A stretch of DNA of 64,000 nucleotides from Apiosordaria backusii (Eukaryota > Ascomycota > Sordariomycetes > Sordariales > Lasiosphaeriaceae): assembly GCA_030549205.1 (NCBI GenBank), contig JAUKTV010000003.1, positions 2,604,001-2,668,000 of the forward strand, written 5' to 3'. Of this stretch, positions 49,335 through 61,392 are shown in pieces. Positions within the stretch are counted from its first letter, which is position 1; every line of letters starts with the position of its first letter. Made by a program: the position numbers and the translations under genes. The notes below the pieces were generated by a model that worked only from the letters and a program-made list of their open reading frames with translations, was not told where the DNA came from and made no database searches.

Positions 49335-50726
49335 ATGTCAGCTCCGTCCTGGCTCTTTTCTAACAACTCCACCACATCCAGCACTGCTCGATCACCGAAG
49401 TCGAACACAAAGACCACCATGGCCAAAGAGAAGAAGGTCAAGGCCGACAAGGTCACCAAGTCGACTCCTGCTGCTGCCCAGCCTCCCGCCCAGCTTCTCG
49501 ACCTCGTCGAGAACTTCCTTTCCGAGCACGACTTCACCGATGCCCATCGCGAATTCACCAAGGCCCGTAAGACTAAGGGCTTGAAGAAGGTCAAGGGCGA
49601 GACCACCAATAGCACCCTGATTTCGGTCTTCAAGGCCTGGGAGGCTTCCAATGCCAAGTCCAACAGCAGCGAGGACAATTCTAGCAACAGCAGCAGCGAT
49701 TCCGACTCCTCGTCCAGCAGTGATAGCGATTCCGACTCCGACAGCGACGACGTCGAAATGGCGGACGCTCCTGCCGACTCTGAGAGCTCCGATTCCAGCA
49801 GCAGCTCCGGGAGCGAGAGCAGTGACAGCTCCGACAGTGAGAGCGAGAGCGAGAGTGAGGAAGAGGAGAAGGAGAAGAAGAAGCCTGCCGCTGTCAATCC
49901 CCTGAAGCGCAAGGCCGCCTCCGAGAGCAGCGACTCGTCGTCCTCCGACTCTTCTGACTCTGGCTCCGACTCCGAGGAGGAAAAGCCCGCCGCCAAGAAG
50001 CAAAAGACCGCTGCCGCCAAGGCCGAGTCCTCCTCTTCTGAGTCGTCTTCCGACTCATCTTCGGATGCTTCTTCCTCCTCCGACTCCGACAGCAGCTCCT
50101 CCGATTCCTCTTCTGATTCCGACTCCTCCTCGTCCTCCGAGTCTTCTTCTGACTCCGATTCTTCTTCCGATTCGGACTCCTCCTCTGATTCCGATTCTTC
50201 CTCTGACTCTGAAGACGAAGCCGAGGAAGCGGCTAAGGTCCCCCTCCCCGACTCGAGCGATGATTCCTCCTCCGACTCCAGCGACAGCGACAGCGACTCC
50301 GACGACAAGAGAAAGACCACGAAGTCTGCCAAGACAAGCAAGAGCGACTCCTCCGCGAGCGGCAACTCGGATAGTTCCGCCACCCTCAACGGTAGCACCT
50401 CCCCCAAGGTCTTCCCCGTCAGCACCTTTGCCCCTTTACCTCCTGATCCGTTTGTGAAGACCAACAACCGCGGCAAGGGCAATGGCGAGAAGGGCGAGAA
50501 GGTGCCGTTTTCTCGCGTGAACCGGAATCTGCAGGTGGATCCCAAGTTTTCGAACAACCAGTACGCGGGCGAGGATTGGGGGAGGAAGGCGCACGAGGAT
50601 TTGATTGTGACGAAGGGCAAGGGTTTCACGAAGGAGAAGAATAAGAAGAAGAAGGGGAGTTATAGGGGGGGCAGGATTGATACGGATATGAAGATGGGGA
50701 TTAAGTTTGATGATGATGGAAACTAA
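49335..50726 (+). CDS. srp40: SRP40/Nopp140-like nucleolar phosphoprotein
   Basis: Nucleolar chaperone-type protein linked to snoRNP and ribosome biogenesis. It is a single exon of 463 residues. A LisH-like helix pair lies at about 55-85 (LLDLVENFLSEHDFTDAHREF). Residues 110-345 are alternating Ser/Asp/Glu tracts broken by short Lys/Ala/Pro blocks, the casein-kinase-2 target pattern of Nopp140. The C-terminal SRP40 domain starts at about residue 390 (PFSRVNRNLQVDPKF, YAGEDWGRKAHEDLIVTKGKGF) and ends with GIKFDDDGN. A second ATG at 49419 (MAKEKKVK) is an alternative start. The opposite strand has a 436-codon frame that is only a mirror of the Ser codons. Confidence 0.9.
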   Translation: MSAPSWLFSNNSTTSSTARSPKSNTKTTMAKEKKVKADKVTKSTPAAAQPPAQLLDLVENFLSEHDFTDAHREFTKARKTKGLKKVKGETTNSTLISVFKAWEASNAKSNSSEDNSSNSSSDSDSSSSSDSDSDSDSDDVEMADAPADSESSDSSSSSGSESSDSSDSESESESEEEEKEKKKPAAVNPLKRKAASESSDSSSSDSSDSGSDSEEEKPAAKKQKTAAAKAESSSSESSSDSSSDASSSSDSDSSSSDSSSDSDSSSSSESSSDSDSSSDSDSSSDSDSSSDSEDEAEEAAKVPLPDSSDDSSSDSSDSDSDSDDKRKTTKSAKTSKSDSSASGNSDSSATLNGSTSPKVFPVSTFAPLPPDPFVKTNNRGKGNGEKGEKVPFSRVNRNLQVDPKFSNNQYAGEDWGRKAHEDLIVTKGKGFTKEKNKKKKGSYRGGRIDTDMKMGIKFDDDGN

Positions 50727-53700
50727 AATAATATAGGGAAGGGAATGAATGAGGAGTGGTAATAGAGCAATAAAGGGGAAAGTCGGAGGTTCATTTAGGC
50801 AAGGCGTACAGAAGCCTTGCGTTTCTATCGAGAGAGATGGATACGGAAAAGATCACATCATAGATCATTAGGGATGGTTGGCGAGACAAAAACTAAAGAA
50901 GAGGTTGTTGATTTTTTTTGGTGTATTAGTTGCTGCTTTTTGTTTTTTTATAGCTAGAGAAAAGTGCTTTTCTCGATACCCATTAGGGGACACTGAACTT
51001 GGGGGGCGTCAATGGAATTGCCTGTTTTTTTAATGGTATTTTCGTTTGTGTGTATATGTAACTTTGAGCTATAGTGAGTTATTGAGTTGGAGGTTTTGAT
51101 AAAAGATGAGTTGCTTTGGAAAGTGAGAAGAATGCTGTGGTTTTGAATCTTGCTGAGCTGTGTCCTTGTGGGAAATTTGGGTGTCAATAGATGTCAGGTG
51201 CCAGGCAGAGATATCTGGGTACTCGCGGCAGAATAGGCTAGATGGAGCAAGACGGGTGATCTTGGGGCGTGTTCCATGAAGCATTTGAGTGACATAGGTG
51301 GGTACGTGAGGTGGTTTGGTGTTCCAAGGGATGGATATATCTGATACTGCGGCTCAGAAAAATAGTACAGTCTTAAGATGTTTAGCTTTGTTATGCTGTT
51401 TCTTGTGTTTTGGTGGTTTATGGGGTCAGACACTGCACGAACGGTGGTGCGACTTCTAGATATGTTCAGAGTGATATGTGAGTGGATAGATGAGGTAGGT
51501 AGCTTGGGGCTGAGATGGATAGATCAGTTGACGGGCATCGGACACTGTACGGTGAGAAAGCGACTTGGGTGTTTTGACAAAATATGTGAGCTGGAGAGTG
51601 ACCGAAGATGGGCAGGTAAAGCTTAGGTAACGTCTCAATATGCCCGTGAAGAAATACAGAAAGGTTGAAAGAGTGCCTTTCAAAACTGCCTGTCATGAAC
51701 AGTGTATAATCCGTGACCACCCCCTATTTACGACGGCGAAATTGCCAAAGAATGGAAAAGGGGCAGGTGAGACTGTGAGGTCGTACCTAAGGTGAGAAAT
51801 GTGGCTGAGGCGGTTACCAAAATCCCATATCCTATAATTCCAAAGTGTTATGTTCAAATTCAGAGCCTTGTGGTTTGCCGCCGTATTTCACACAAGACCC
51901 TGTCCAAGTTGAGAAACGCACAGCCACGGTTACACAAAACGGTCAGAGACTCACTTTTGTGGGTTTTTACTAACAGAGTTTCATTCTCCACAGTTTCACA
52001 TGCAAGCCAGCCACAGTTTGTAGGTAAGGTACACCATACACCGTGCTGGGGCCCACGGTGAGGCTCGTTTCAAGCATCTCACCTTGCCTAACCTTAGGCA
52101 AACACACACACATCCACCTACCTTTGAATTTTGCCTTTTTCCGACTGAGGTCACCTTGGATGACACGTCAAAATAGCGGTAAGCAGCATCTTACTGACTC
52201 AGTGGAATGGAACACAGAGGAGGGGTTCATTATAGTGGAGACGTTGCTTCGGACTTTTCAAACTGGCTTGTTTGAACATGTGTAGTTGGTTCGGTTGGTA
52301 GGTTAGCCGGCAAAAGGGTTGGGGTTGTTGGTGGGGAGCCTAGGAAATCAGGACCAATATCGGGTTGAAGCATTGAGTGGTTATGCCTTGGGCGGAGACC
52401 TCTTGAAAGGTTTGGCTTGTCGTTAAACAAGGAATCGGCGATGTCCTTGTGATGTTGGTCTCCCCTAGGCTTTTGATGTGTATGGCGGTGAGACCTGATC
52501 GCCCTAGCTATTTTTCAGCTGAAGGGCTGAGAGTTGCACTAGGACACTTCGAATGGGAAGGACTATCAATGTTAGCTGTCGATGGGGTTCTAGGGAGTGA
52601 GTGTTTGATTTTTGTGGGACAGGTGAGGCGAAGACTGCTCATCTGAGCGACGGTGAAGCTCGGTGGACCGCTCTCGTGAAGCAATATCCGTGCCAATATC
52701 TGAGCTGGCCAAGCGCCAACGGGACAAAATTTAGCGGATTGCCGTTGGGCAAGGTGAGGCGTCCCATAAGGTGCCAAATTGGCGAGGACTCCAATGTGCT
52801 GAGGACGTGGTGGAGTTTGGAAGTGAGCTGGCTGTCTGATTGTCCTGCCACTTTGATCCGAACCGTCAGTCCAAGATCAAAAAGAGCAATGCGGCGAGTG
52901 AAGTACTCCACACAGTTCTCCGTATTAGCAGCAGAATTGAAAACTATCGAAGATTCTGGGGTGCTGGGTTGAGATAGCGGACGCCGAACGGATAACTGCT
53001 GAGCTTCAAGCTGGCGAGGCAGATTGATGACGTCTGAATATCCATGCTCGAAATGCAGGCTCAGATCAGTCCTTGGAGGGCGGCATGAACTCTGCGGAGA
53101 ACTTGTGGGGTCCACACCTTGTTGATCTGTTTCTTCGCCTTGAGCGGCTGTCATCCGTCAGGAGTCCAGACAATGAACGAGGTGACCCAGGTGTTGGATA
53201 GTTTATATTGGAGGCCCAGACCAAACCCAAAACATCCCAAGATTAAAGTTAAGCATTGACCGGGCGTACCCTTTTCGGGAATAGAGATCAGACTAAGATC
53301 CTTGTTTGGACTGATATCGTGGTGGCTTGGCCATTCCTGGCTTGGGCCTGACGTTCAACGGTCCAAGATGGAATACATGGGTATGGGCAACTGTCCAGAG
53401 AGTCGGAACCATGGGAAATATTCTAGAACCGGCACTTCAGTTTGGCGGAGGCCAATGAAGGGGAAAAAAGACCCGAGGGTGGCTGATGGTATGGCCATGA
53501 CTCCTTGACCGTAGGTGGTATGGGAGATGTAGGCTCTGTCCGATGACGACCAGGATATGCACCCGAGGAGACGGCACCGGTTCACGGGAGAGGCTTAGGG
53601 AAAGCCTGTCAAGATCCATTTGCTCAAATTCGATGTGGAGATGCCTGGGCCGTGAGGGCGATGAGGCATTGCAAAGGAACGGCTGGCGTCTTTTGGACTT

Positions 53701-54606
53701 TGGCATTGGTCGTGTGCTGATGCTGCCAACGGCGTCCTCCCATACTCCTGGTAAGACTGTGTGATTCATCTTGTAGTGAAAGATCACTATCCGGTAAGTT
53801 GGGGCAATGCGATTCTTAGTGTATGGAGAACCTGAAGCGATCATGCGTGTAAGACCACGAGCACCTCTCCACGTGTGATGTTGAAATGTGTTGGATGAAC
53901 GATGAAAGGGGAGCACCAGGGTCATAACTCTTGGCTCTCTCATCGGGAAAGCCAATCAATCAGCCTTATCGGGGTCGACCAATGAGAGAGAGATTATCTG
54001 AAGTAAAAGTGGGCCAGTTTACTGCAGTGCCACGGCAAGTACCCATGTATGTACCTCTGTTTCGACCCTGCCGTTGTGCCGCCGTAGGGCTCTCACTCAC
54101 AGGGCACTTCCTGTCGCAAACTTCCCCGCGCCGCCTGGGCTGGTCGAGTTGGAGCCTGGTCTTTTCGGTTGGCGGTTGGCGATTCAACTCGGATGGCGGG
54201 AGCTTCACTTCGGATTCCATTCTTTGCTAAAACCGCCCAACTCCCTCACCATGCCGGTGACTGATCCGGTGACTGCGAATACCTTCATCAGTTCCCTCCG
54301 GCCTAGTTTGGCCGTCCCCGCGTGACATCACCGCCTGCGCGCTCTTGTCCCCCGCCATCAGCCAACAAAAGGCATCCATCCCTCAGGCCCGCCTCACGGC
54401 TGAGAGCTCCTTCAGCTCATTCCCTTCAAATCTCACCCCGCCATCTCACCTCATTCATCACAAGCAACCGTCTTTTCTTTCGCAACAACTGTTAGGTATC
54501 ACGAGGTTTCATCACCTCGAATACATTCGTCAAAGACGTTTCATGGTGGCAAGCGACGTCCACATGGGTATAACTTGCAGCGTAGACACGTTCGATTCTG
54601 ACAGCG
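50727..54606. other. Long intergenic region, at most weak genes
   Basis: About 3.9 kb. The left part is AT-richer and holds no frame over 90 codons. Between 52.6 and 54.0 kb several minus-strand frames of 75-172 codons occur; only one begins with ATG and is listed as a doubtful gene. The right part (about 54.0-54.6 kb) is the promoter and leader of the deaminase gene and includes a uORF. Confidence 0.45.
52639..53154 (-). CDS. Doubtful hypothetical protein, 171 residues
   Basis: The open frame starts with ATG at 53154. The product is soluble with no signal peptide, membrane span or motif I know. A frame this long is expected about once or twice by chance in a window of this size, so it may be non-coding. 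Nearby minus-strand frames at 53355-53585 and 53437-53943 also look protein-like and could be exons of the same or another gene, but I cannot find splice sites that join them convincingly. Confidence 0.22.
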   Translation of the reverse strand: MTAAQGEETDQQGVDPTSSPQSSCRPPRTDLSLHFEHGYSDVINLPRQLEAQQLSVRRPLSQPSTPESSIVFNSAANTENCVEYFTRRIALFDLGLTVRIKVAGQSDSQLTSKLHHVLSTLESSPIWHLMGRLTLPNGNPLNFVPLALGQLRYWHGYCFTRAVHRASPSLR

Positions 54607-54689
54607 ATGCTGAAAAAAATAATACGCAAGTCCCCGAGGAAACACACCCGCACTCAGTCAATATCACCCACACGGCGCCCATTTGCTAG
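54543..54689 (+). promoter_or_regulatory. uORF of 48 codons at the adenosine deaminase start
   Basis: The ATG at 54543 opens a frame ending TAG at 54687-54689. It overlaps the first in-frame ATG of the deaminase (54607) and stops five bases before the second (54694). This placement could make translation depend on leaky scanning or reinitiation. Confidence 0.5.
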
Positions 54690-56876
54690 ATCCATGGCTG
54701 ACCTGTTCACTAACAGGCCCGAGGTTTTGAGTGAAGCTGGTGCAAAAAACATGGCTAGAGCGAAGTCTCAGGGCTCTAGCACCGAGACCTGTACTCGACC
54801 CAACGGGATATCTAATGGTAATGGGGCTGGGGTTGAGGGGAGGGCAGCTCAGTATGACTGTGTCGAGCAACTGGAGGCTGCAGCAAGAAGACGTAACCCA
54901 GCAATTGCTTCATCGAGCCAATGTCTTACAGATCAGCTCCACGCTTTTACCGGACGGACGTCAGAAGAGTCAAGGAAACCAAAGCATTGGTCGCTGCGCA
55001 GCTCGTCAAAGAATGTGACCCTCTCGACTCCAAAGCAGTTCTTCGACGCAGCAGATAGGGACGTTGAAGAAGACACCAAGACGTACAACAAGCTGCGCCA
55101 GGCGCTCGGAGACCACGAAGATGCGCTTTCATTTGAGAATGACTGCAGGATCAACGCTTCACCACTGGAGATAAAGGCCAACGCTAAGCTCCAGGCCCTG
55201 AAAAAGGATGATATTGGACGCTTTTACACATCAGCTCCGTCCAGGCAAGGGTTCCAAGGGCAGGAACACCCTCGGTTTTACGGAGACCATTTCCTTTCCA
55301 ATGTCGACATCATCCAACAGACACAACTTTTCGGCCTCTTCCGCGCTATGCCCAAGGGTGCTCACCTTCATATTCACTTTAACGCCAACCTATTACCAAA
55401 CTTTCTACTCGATATCGCCAAGGAGATGGTTCGCATGTATATTTGGTGCAACATGCCACTGGTGGATGACAAGGGACAAGTGGATCGTACGGCTCTGGAT
55501 CGGTGCCGGGTACAGTTCAGTATCATGAACAAAACGGTAGTGGAGGAGCGAGGCGAGGGGAACCTTTTTGACGCCGCTTATCAGAACAAGAAAGTGATGC
55601 AGTTTGGTAAATTTCGTCAAGAATTTCGCCAGAGATACGACAAAGAGGATGTTGACAGATGGCTGCAAAATAAGCTGGTCTTTCAAGAAGAGGAGGCCCA
55701 CGGTTTGCTTCAAACAGCAGAAGGGTACGTACGGCCCAGCTTCTGTGTAGAATGATTGCTAACCAGCTATACAGAGCGTGGGAAAAGTTCAACGCCAGGA
55801 CGCAGATGATGAAGGGACTCTTCAACTACAAAAGCGCATATGCAAGGTACACGAGGCATTGCTTGGACGAGTTCGCCGATGACAATATTCAGTATGCCGA
55901 GATTCGCGTGAACTTCATGTCGACAAACCAAGTATGGGAAGACGATGGATCCAAAAAGCTTGACAACGAAGGAATCACGGACCTCATTATCGACGAGTAC
56001 AAAAAGTTCCAAGCCGAACACAAAGGGAAGGTAGTCAAGGGGCTCAAAATCATCTACTGTACACCACGGTCATTCGATACCGAGCAGGTGGAAGAGTCGC
56101 TGTTTGAGTGTCTCAAGTTCAAACTGAAGAAGGAGTACTCGAACTACATTGCGGGCTTCGACCTCGTCGGCGAAGAAGGCAAAGGTCACCCCTTGCATTA
56201 TTTCACGAAGCAGCTGCTTCGGTTTCAAAAGGCTTGTCAACTAGCGGGCACGCAGATACCGCTCCTGTTGCACTGCGGCGAAACGCTGGACAACGGTGGT
56301 GAAACGGACAGAAACTTGCTCGATGCTCTGCTGCTCGGCTCCAAGCGAATTGGACATGGGTTTGCCCTACCACGACACCCTCTGATCATGGAGCAAATGA
56401 AGAAGCACAACATTTGCGTCGAGGTCTGCCCCATATCAAATGAGATTTTGGGACTGACGCCGAGGATAAGTGGGCACTCTGTCTACAACTTGCTGGCGAG
56501 TAATGTGCACTGCACTGTGAGCACAGATAACGGGACACTGTTCAGGTAGGCTTCACCCACATCTATCCTGTTCCTAATCGGAATGCTAATCTGCGCCAGA
56601 TCACGACTTTCACACGACTTCTATCAAGTAATGGCAGGCAAGGCCGACATGACACTCCATGGTCTTCGGCAGCTCATCGAGTGGAGTATTGAACACTCGT
56701 GCATGGATGCAACAGAACGGAAGGGGGTGTCTGATGCTTGGTTAAGAATGTGGGACAAGTTTTGTCAGAGGATTGTCAACGGAGAATTTGACAAGCCTCA
56801 AGAGCAGAAAGACGGTAAGGCTGCCTTGGGTGTACTTGGAGACGAGAAGAAGACAAACGCAATGCCTGGTCCATGA
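54607..56876 (+). CDS. Adenosine deaminase of the ADGF/CECR1 type
   Basis: Zinc metallo-hydrolase converting adenosine to inosine. Exons are 54607-55724, 55775-56545 and 56600-56876, 721 residues from the first ATG. A basic, disordered N-terminus of about 130 residues precedes the ADGF-type helical region. The barrel shows the metal motif GAHLHIHFNAN (about 253-258), HCGETLDNGGET (about 539), RIGHGFALPRHP, ICVEVCPISNEILGL (about 594) and the terminal metal Asp in STDNGTLF (about 622). Introns of 50 and 54 bases fall inside conserved segments, restored on splicing. There is no signal peptide, unlike animal ADGFs, so it should be intracellular. The second ATG (54694, MADLFTNRPE) is an equally good start and lies just after a uORF. 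Confidence 0.92.
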
Positions 56877-58577
56877 TTAATAGCTTCTTTGAGGGCTAAC
56901 AGAGGCATGGTGAAGCAGGGAGGAAGGTTTCGGGCAGTAGGCTATGACAGTTCCATGACAAAGACAGAAATGTGTTGGGGTCGGGTTTGTTTTGCAATCA
57001 TGTCATTTTTATGGTCATGAGTGGGATTTTACAGGGCAGGGCAAGGTATAGGGTATATGACGATGATGATACCATGTTTGGAAATGGATTAAGATTTATG
57101 GACTGTCTTTGTTTGAGTATGACAGGTTCTGTTTTCTGGCCACGAGGCCATGTTTGGAGACCGGGACGGGAGAGGCGATTAATATCACCTTTTTGAGTTT
57201 CCTTTATGAGATTGGATGGATTCATGGGTTTTGACAAGGGTTTACTGAGGCGATTTACACACAGGGTTGTTAGACGGGCAATCGACCAGTTGACACGGAC
57301 AATGACAATGGGGGTTCATGGCGTTTTGCTCACATTCAACTTCACCATGATCATCTCTGACAGCCAGCTCTCAGTCTTAAAGTGATTTCCAAGTGACTGA
57401 AGTTACAGATCAAACTCACCGATTTTCTTCAGCCTTCTCTCCCCTTTGTCACTAAATTCCACTGCCATCCTCGTCCATTTTCCGCTTGATCTCTCACATA
57501 CCCTTTTACAAGCAAACCGACAAAAGCGACAAGGCTGCCAGAGCCTCATGATCAGTCCGTCAAATAAGGCGCGTCTCGTTTCTTGGGTTGCCCCGCATTT
57601 ACAATGCATATCTCCAATTCTTAGCTGCACCATGTTTGCGGATCAACCGATCCATCCACCTGAAGAATTAGGCTGAGGGGGGGCTGAGACGCGCGCGTGG
57701 AAGGGACTTAACCAGTCAGGCGGCATCGCTCGCAATTCAGAGCTCTACCACCCCACATCCAGAAAATGAAGGAATATAGCAGGGAAGTGAGCATATCCAT
57801 TTTACAGATGTGTGTCAGCATAATTGGACAAAGCCAACAAATACACTGGGGCCCAATAGCCAGGCTTGTAAGCGCGCGCCGCTGAGGCTCTACGGCAGAC
57901 ATTCTCCCACATTCTCCCAGACAGGGGAAAGGAGGATTCGTAACATTCATAGAATAGGTCGGGAAAATGCGTTTCCATGCAGGGACCTTCTCCACTCTTT
58001 GGATCCTGTCTTTTTGAGGGTGGCCCCTTCATCACTACCGACCTGGTAGGTACCATAGAGCTGGATCAGGCTGAGACGTCCAGCTGTGAAGAAGTAAGAA
58101 CCCCCTGATTGACGAGGTTGTATTAAGCCTACATTTCTTCTTGTTTTTTTACTGCAGGCGTTCCTGTAGCGCTCATGCATCATTTTTTTTCGCTCTTCTT
58201 CCTGGTTTTTTGTGAAGCTGCCAGCGGGCAACTTGTAAGTCTGCCTTACTCGTCGGGCGTTTCCGACGGTTTTCTATTTATCGCTTCTTTTGCCTGTTTC
58301 TACCTGACCCGATCGACGGACATGTGTAACGATCCATTCGAGCATACGAGAGCCTACATCGCTTGCGCCAAGCTGAGCTTGAGCTGAGCCTTGTAGTTGC
58401 TGGGTGGGCGTTTCGATCGTCAACTTGACCATTGAAGGGGGCAAATATTTTTCTGGATTGTGGCAGTATTTTTGTTTGGATATACATAACTGTGTTTCTC
58501 TATTATCTCTTTTTGGCTTCATTTCCTGGGCATATCGAACATCTATACTATACTGTAGTCTGGACGACATCAACATC
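56877..58577. other. Intergenic region and leader of the next gene
   Basis: 3' region of the deaminase gene, then unremarkable sequence. Small frames on both strands have no protein-like features. The 60 bases before 58578 are in frame with the next gene but contain no ATG. Confidence 0.5.
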
Positions 58578-60259
58578 ATGTCCAGTCTTCCACTTCCGAT
58601 GGAGGAGGACGCCCCGACGGGAGTTCTGAGCTGGTAGGTATCCCTAATAATTTCTCCCATACTACCCAGGATTACTAACCTTGGAAAAAAAAAAGGTTCC
58701 CATGGGGCCGTCAAGATCTCCCCGGCTGGCGCTTCGACGTCATCACCCTCCTCGCCATCATCGGCGAGTCCAGCGTCGCCGAACACGCCCAAACCCTCAC
58801 AGCGTCCCGTCTCTGCCTCCTCCCCCGCATCATCCCCGCTCCTCAGGCCCTCCTCAAACCAATACGGCCACAACGTCTCCCAGAAGCCAACGCCAAAATG
58901 GTGGGCGTCTACGGCGGCGTGGTTCTCGACACGGTCGGGTTCTTCGCCAATATTTTACACCCGCTAGACGAGATGAAGGCGTTCTCGTTCAAAGTCTTAG
59001 AAATCAAGCACACAGATGAGGCTTTACGAGCGATCCAGGCTGGTAAAACAAGAGAGGAAAAGGGGACAGTGACCACTCCGAGAAGAAAAGGGGGTGATAG
59101 CTGGTGGAAAAGATGGGGAGCGAAACATACCAACCGTCAGCAAGAACCTATCAACAGCAACAGCACGACAGTCCACACCACCTCACCCCGAGGCGGCCTT
59201 TTCGATCGAACCGAATCTAACACCACCGAAAAGCCCAAACGAAAATCCACCGTACGCTTCACCACCACAGACAACGACCTCGAACGGGGCTCCTCCTCCA
59301 CCTCCCCTACCCTTACCTCCCCCACCAATCACCACCCCCATCACCACCACCACCACGTCCACATCCCCCGCGCCACCACCATCAAACCCTCCGTCCCAGC
59401 CTCCTTCTACTCCCCCGTCCATTTACTATCCGTCCTCTCTTTTTTACTCACCATCGCGATAATCATCCTCTCCGCCCTCTGGCAAGACGGCACCGCCATC
59501 CTCGCCACGGTGTTGATATCCCTCGCCTCCTCAGTAGTCTGCTACGCCTCCCTCTGGAAACCCGTGTTGATGAACCGCACCACCACAAGCAAAGTCCCCA
59601 AAGGGGACGTCGTCATCCGCACCCGGGAGGGCGCCTTCCTCTTGATCAAGTGCACAGAGGAGGTTGCGCGAGAACTATACTCTGGCACGGAGGAGTGCAA
59701 GTATGCCGTCGAAAGCGATTTGTACAGGGTGTACATGGGACTGGGGATGGTGCTCCTGATGGTGAGCGTGGTGCTGCTAGGAAACTGCAGGTGGAACAGT
59801 CAGGTGTTGATCGGGGGGTGTTATATCATGTTGAATGGGCTGTACTGGATGATGGGGTTGGTGAAGGAGGAGAGGTTTTGGGATTTGAAAAAGAGGTATA
59901 AGGTTAGGGATGTCACGCCGGGGGATGCGAGGGCGGCGCATGTGGTGCCTAAGGAGGACGAAGATATCCATGTGGAGGAGGATGAGAGGCCTAGTTTTAC
60001 GAGGACGATGTGGTATGCGATTAGGGAGACGAGGGGGCAGGTTGCTTGGGTGGAGAGGAGCGGGGCGATGCCGGTGACGGAGCAGTGGAGGGAGTGGTTG
60101 AGGGAGGCGAGGGAGATGGCGGAAAGGGGGGAGAAGGGGAAGGGGTGGAAGGCGGTTAAGAGGAAGAATGAGATTATGGCGGGGAGTGCGCATGGGGAGG
60201 ATGCGGCTCAGGTTGCGCCGGCGCAGGAGGTGCAGAGACGGGGGACTATTCAGGCGTAG
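58578..60259 (+). CDS. Fungal membrane protein of unknown function
   Basis: Two exons, 58578-58633 and 58696-60259, splice at Trp19 to give 539 residues. Residues 19-45 (WFPWGRQDLPGWRFDVITLLA) and a segment around VYGGVVLDTVGFF look conserved. A disordered Thr/Pro/His-rich linker is at about 165-255. Four hydrophobic helices lie at about 260-282, 284-308, 362-384 and 388-407, in two pairs; between the pairs sits a soluble segment (GAFLLIKCTEEVARELYSGT). The C-terminal 130 residues are charged. I recognise no enzyme motif. The pattern resembles uncharacterised Sordariomycete membrane proteins. The acceptor is preceded by a poly-A run instead of a pyrimidine tract, but it is the only one that keeps the frame. 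Confidence 0.82.
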
Positions 60260-60381
60260 GTCTTTTCTGTCAGTTTGAGGGCTTGATTACGGGGACAGGC
60301 GGTCATGGTTCATTGTGTTCGATAGTAGTTAAGGGTTTGAGATTGTTTCCTAGATGTACGGATGGGGACATGATATCTTGG

Positions 60382-60433
60382 GCATAGCATTGGTTGGAGC
60401 ATAGCGTTGGTTGGAGCATAATGTCGGTTGGGA
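60382..60433. repeat. 17-base tandem repeat, three copies
   Basis: Units GCATAGCATTGGTTGGA (60382-60398) and GCATAGCGTTGGTTGGA (60399-60415) are followed by a degenerate third copy to 60433. It is non-coding. Confidence 0.88.
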
Positions 60434-61385
60434 TATGGGACTGCATACATATGGGATAGGGTTAAAAGTAGCATCAAAGAATAGAGTATCTGGGTATGTC
60501 GTTAAACGTGGATCACGAAAACAAGCACTAGCCTTCCAGAACGTGAAACAGTCCCGTTGATGCTAAAGTTAACATGGTTCCATTCGAACCCGCCGAGAGC
60601 CCATAGCCCAGACCCGACCCTTAATCCCGACAGCTTGGGGACCGATGGCTCGAGCTTCATGAAAACTTTGGTGGGTTCTTACCAAGCTTTCAGATGATCA
60701 CCTAGTCATAAGCTGCAGAGTTCGCCAGTCTTTCACGATATCTACCCGCGGCATTGTTCCAAGCATCTCACAAAAAGGACGGAAGCCTCGGAGGCACAAA
60801 GAAACGCGCCTTTGACATCTGCCGCGGTCTGCCGCCTGCAGGCCGGGATTCCATCGGAGGTGGGGCCGGAACTACGACCGGCTTGGACCTCGGAGACGAT
60901 CTCTTCTTCATCACCTGGCTGCTGGCCAAGAATTGAGCAGCTTTTCGCTTGGGATTTTTTAGCCGTTAAAGGAACATGCTTGGAAACAGTGCCATTTTCC
61001 TCGACAATGGGGCTGTCGATCATTTTTGATGCTGACTGTGCAGTTGCAGTTCTCTTTGCATCCCACATCCGCAACGGCTAGAGAAACCGGATATTTCCCC
61101 AAAGCAGAGACCTGAGTTTTTTTCACTGCCACCGAATTAATTATTTCACTCAACACCTCCACCCCCACGATATCACAGTGGGAATTCTGCAACTTTTGAA
61201 GTTTCTGCCGATGGCGCAATCATCCCGCACCTCCGATTTTTTTTGTCCAAAGGGAAAAAAGTTGAAGTGGGTTTCCAGTTACAGTGGACTGGAGTGGGAC
61301 TCTCTGGAGAAGACGAAACCCAAGAAAAAAAAGGCCCAGGTTTCTGCAAGGGCAAAGACAAAGTGGACGAGAATTAGCCGAATGA

Positions 61386-61392
61386 TGACTCA
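61386..61392. promoter_or_regulatory. cpc-1: TGACTCA, possible CPC1/Gcn4 site (distal)
   Basis: Perfect match to the site bound by Gcn4/CPC1 bZIP dimers, about 1.4 kb upstream of the first cpc-1 uORF. A 7-base match can occur by chance. Confidence 0.35.

Noticed and set aside
49319..50629. 436-codon minus-strand frame
   Set aside because: It is the complement of the Ser/Asp codon tracts of the SRP40-like gene, giving only Ser/Glu/Leu runs.
53437..53943. 168-codon minus-strand frame starting at ATG 53943
   Set aside because: Its length is near chance expectation, it overlaps another frame (53355-53585), and no splice sites join it to the neighbouring frame at 52639-53154.
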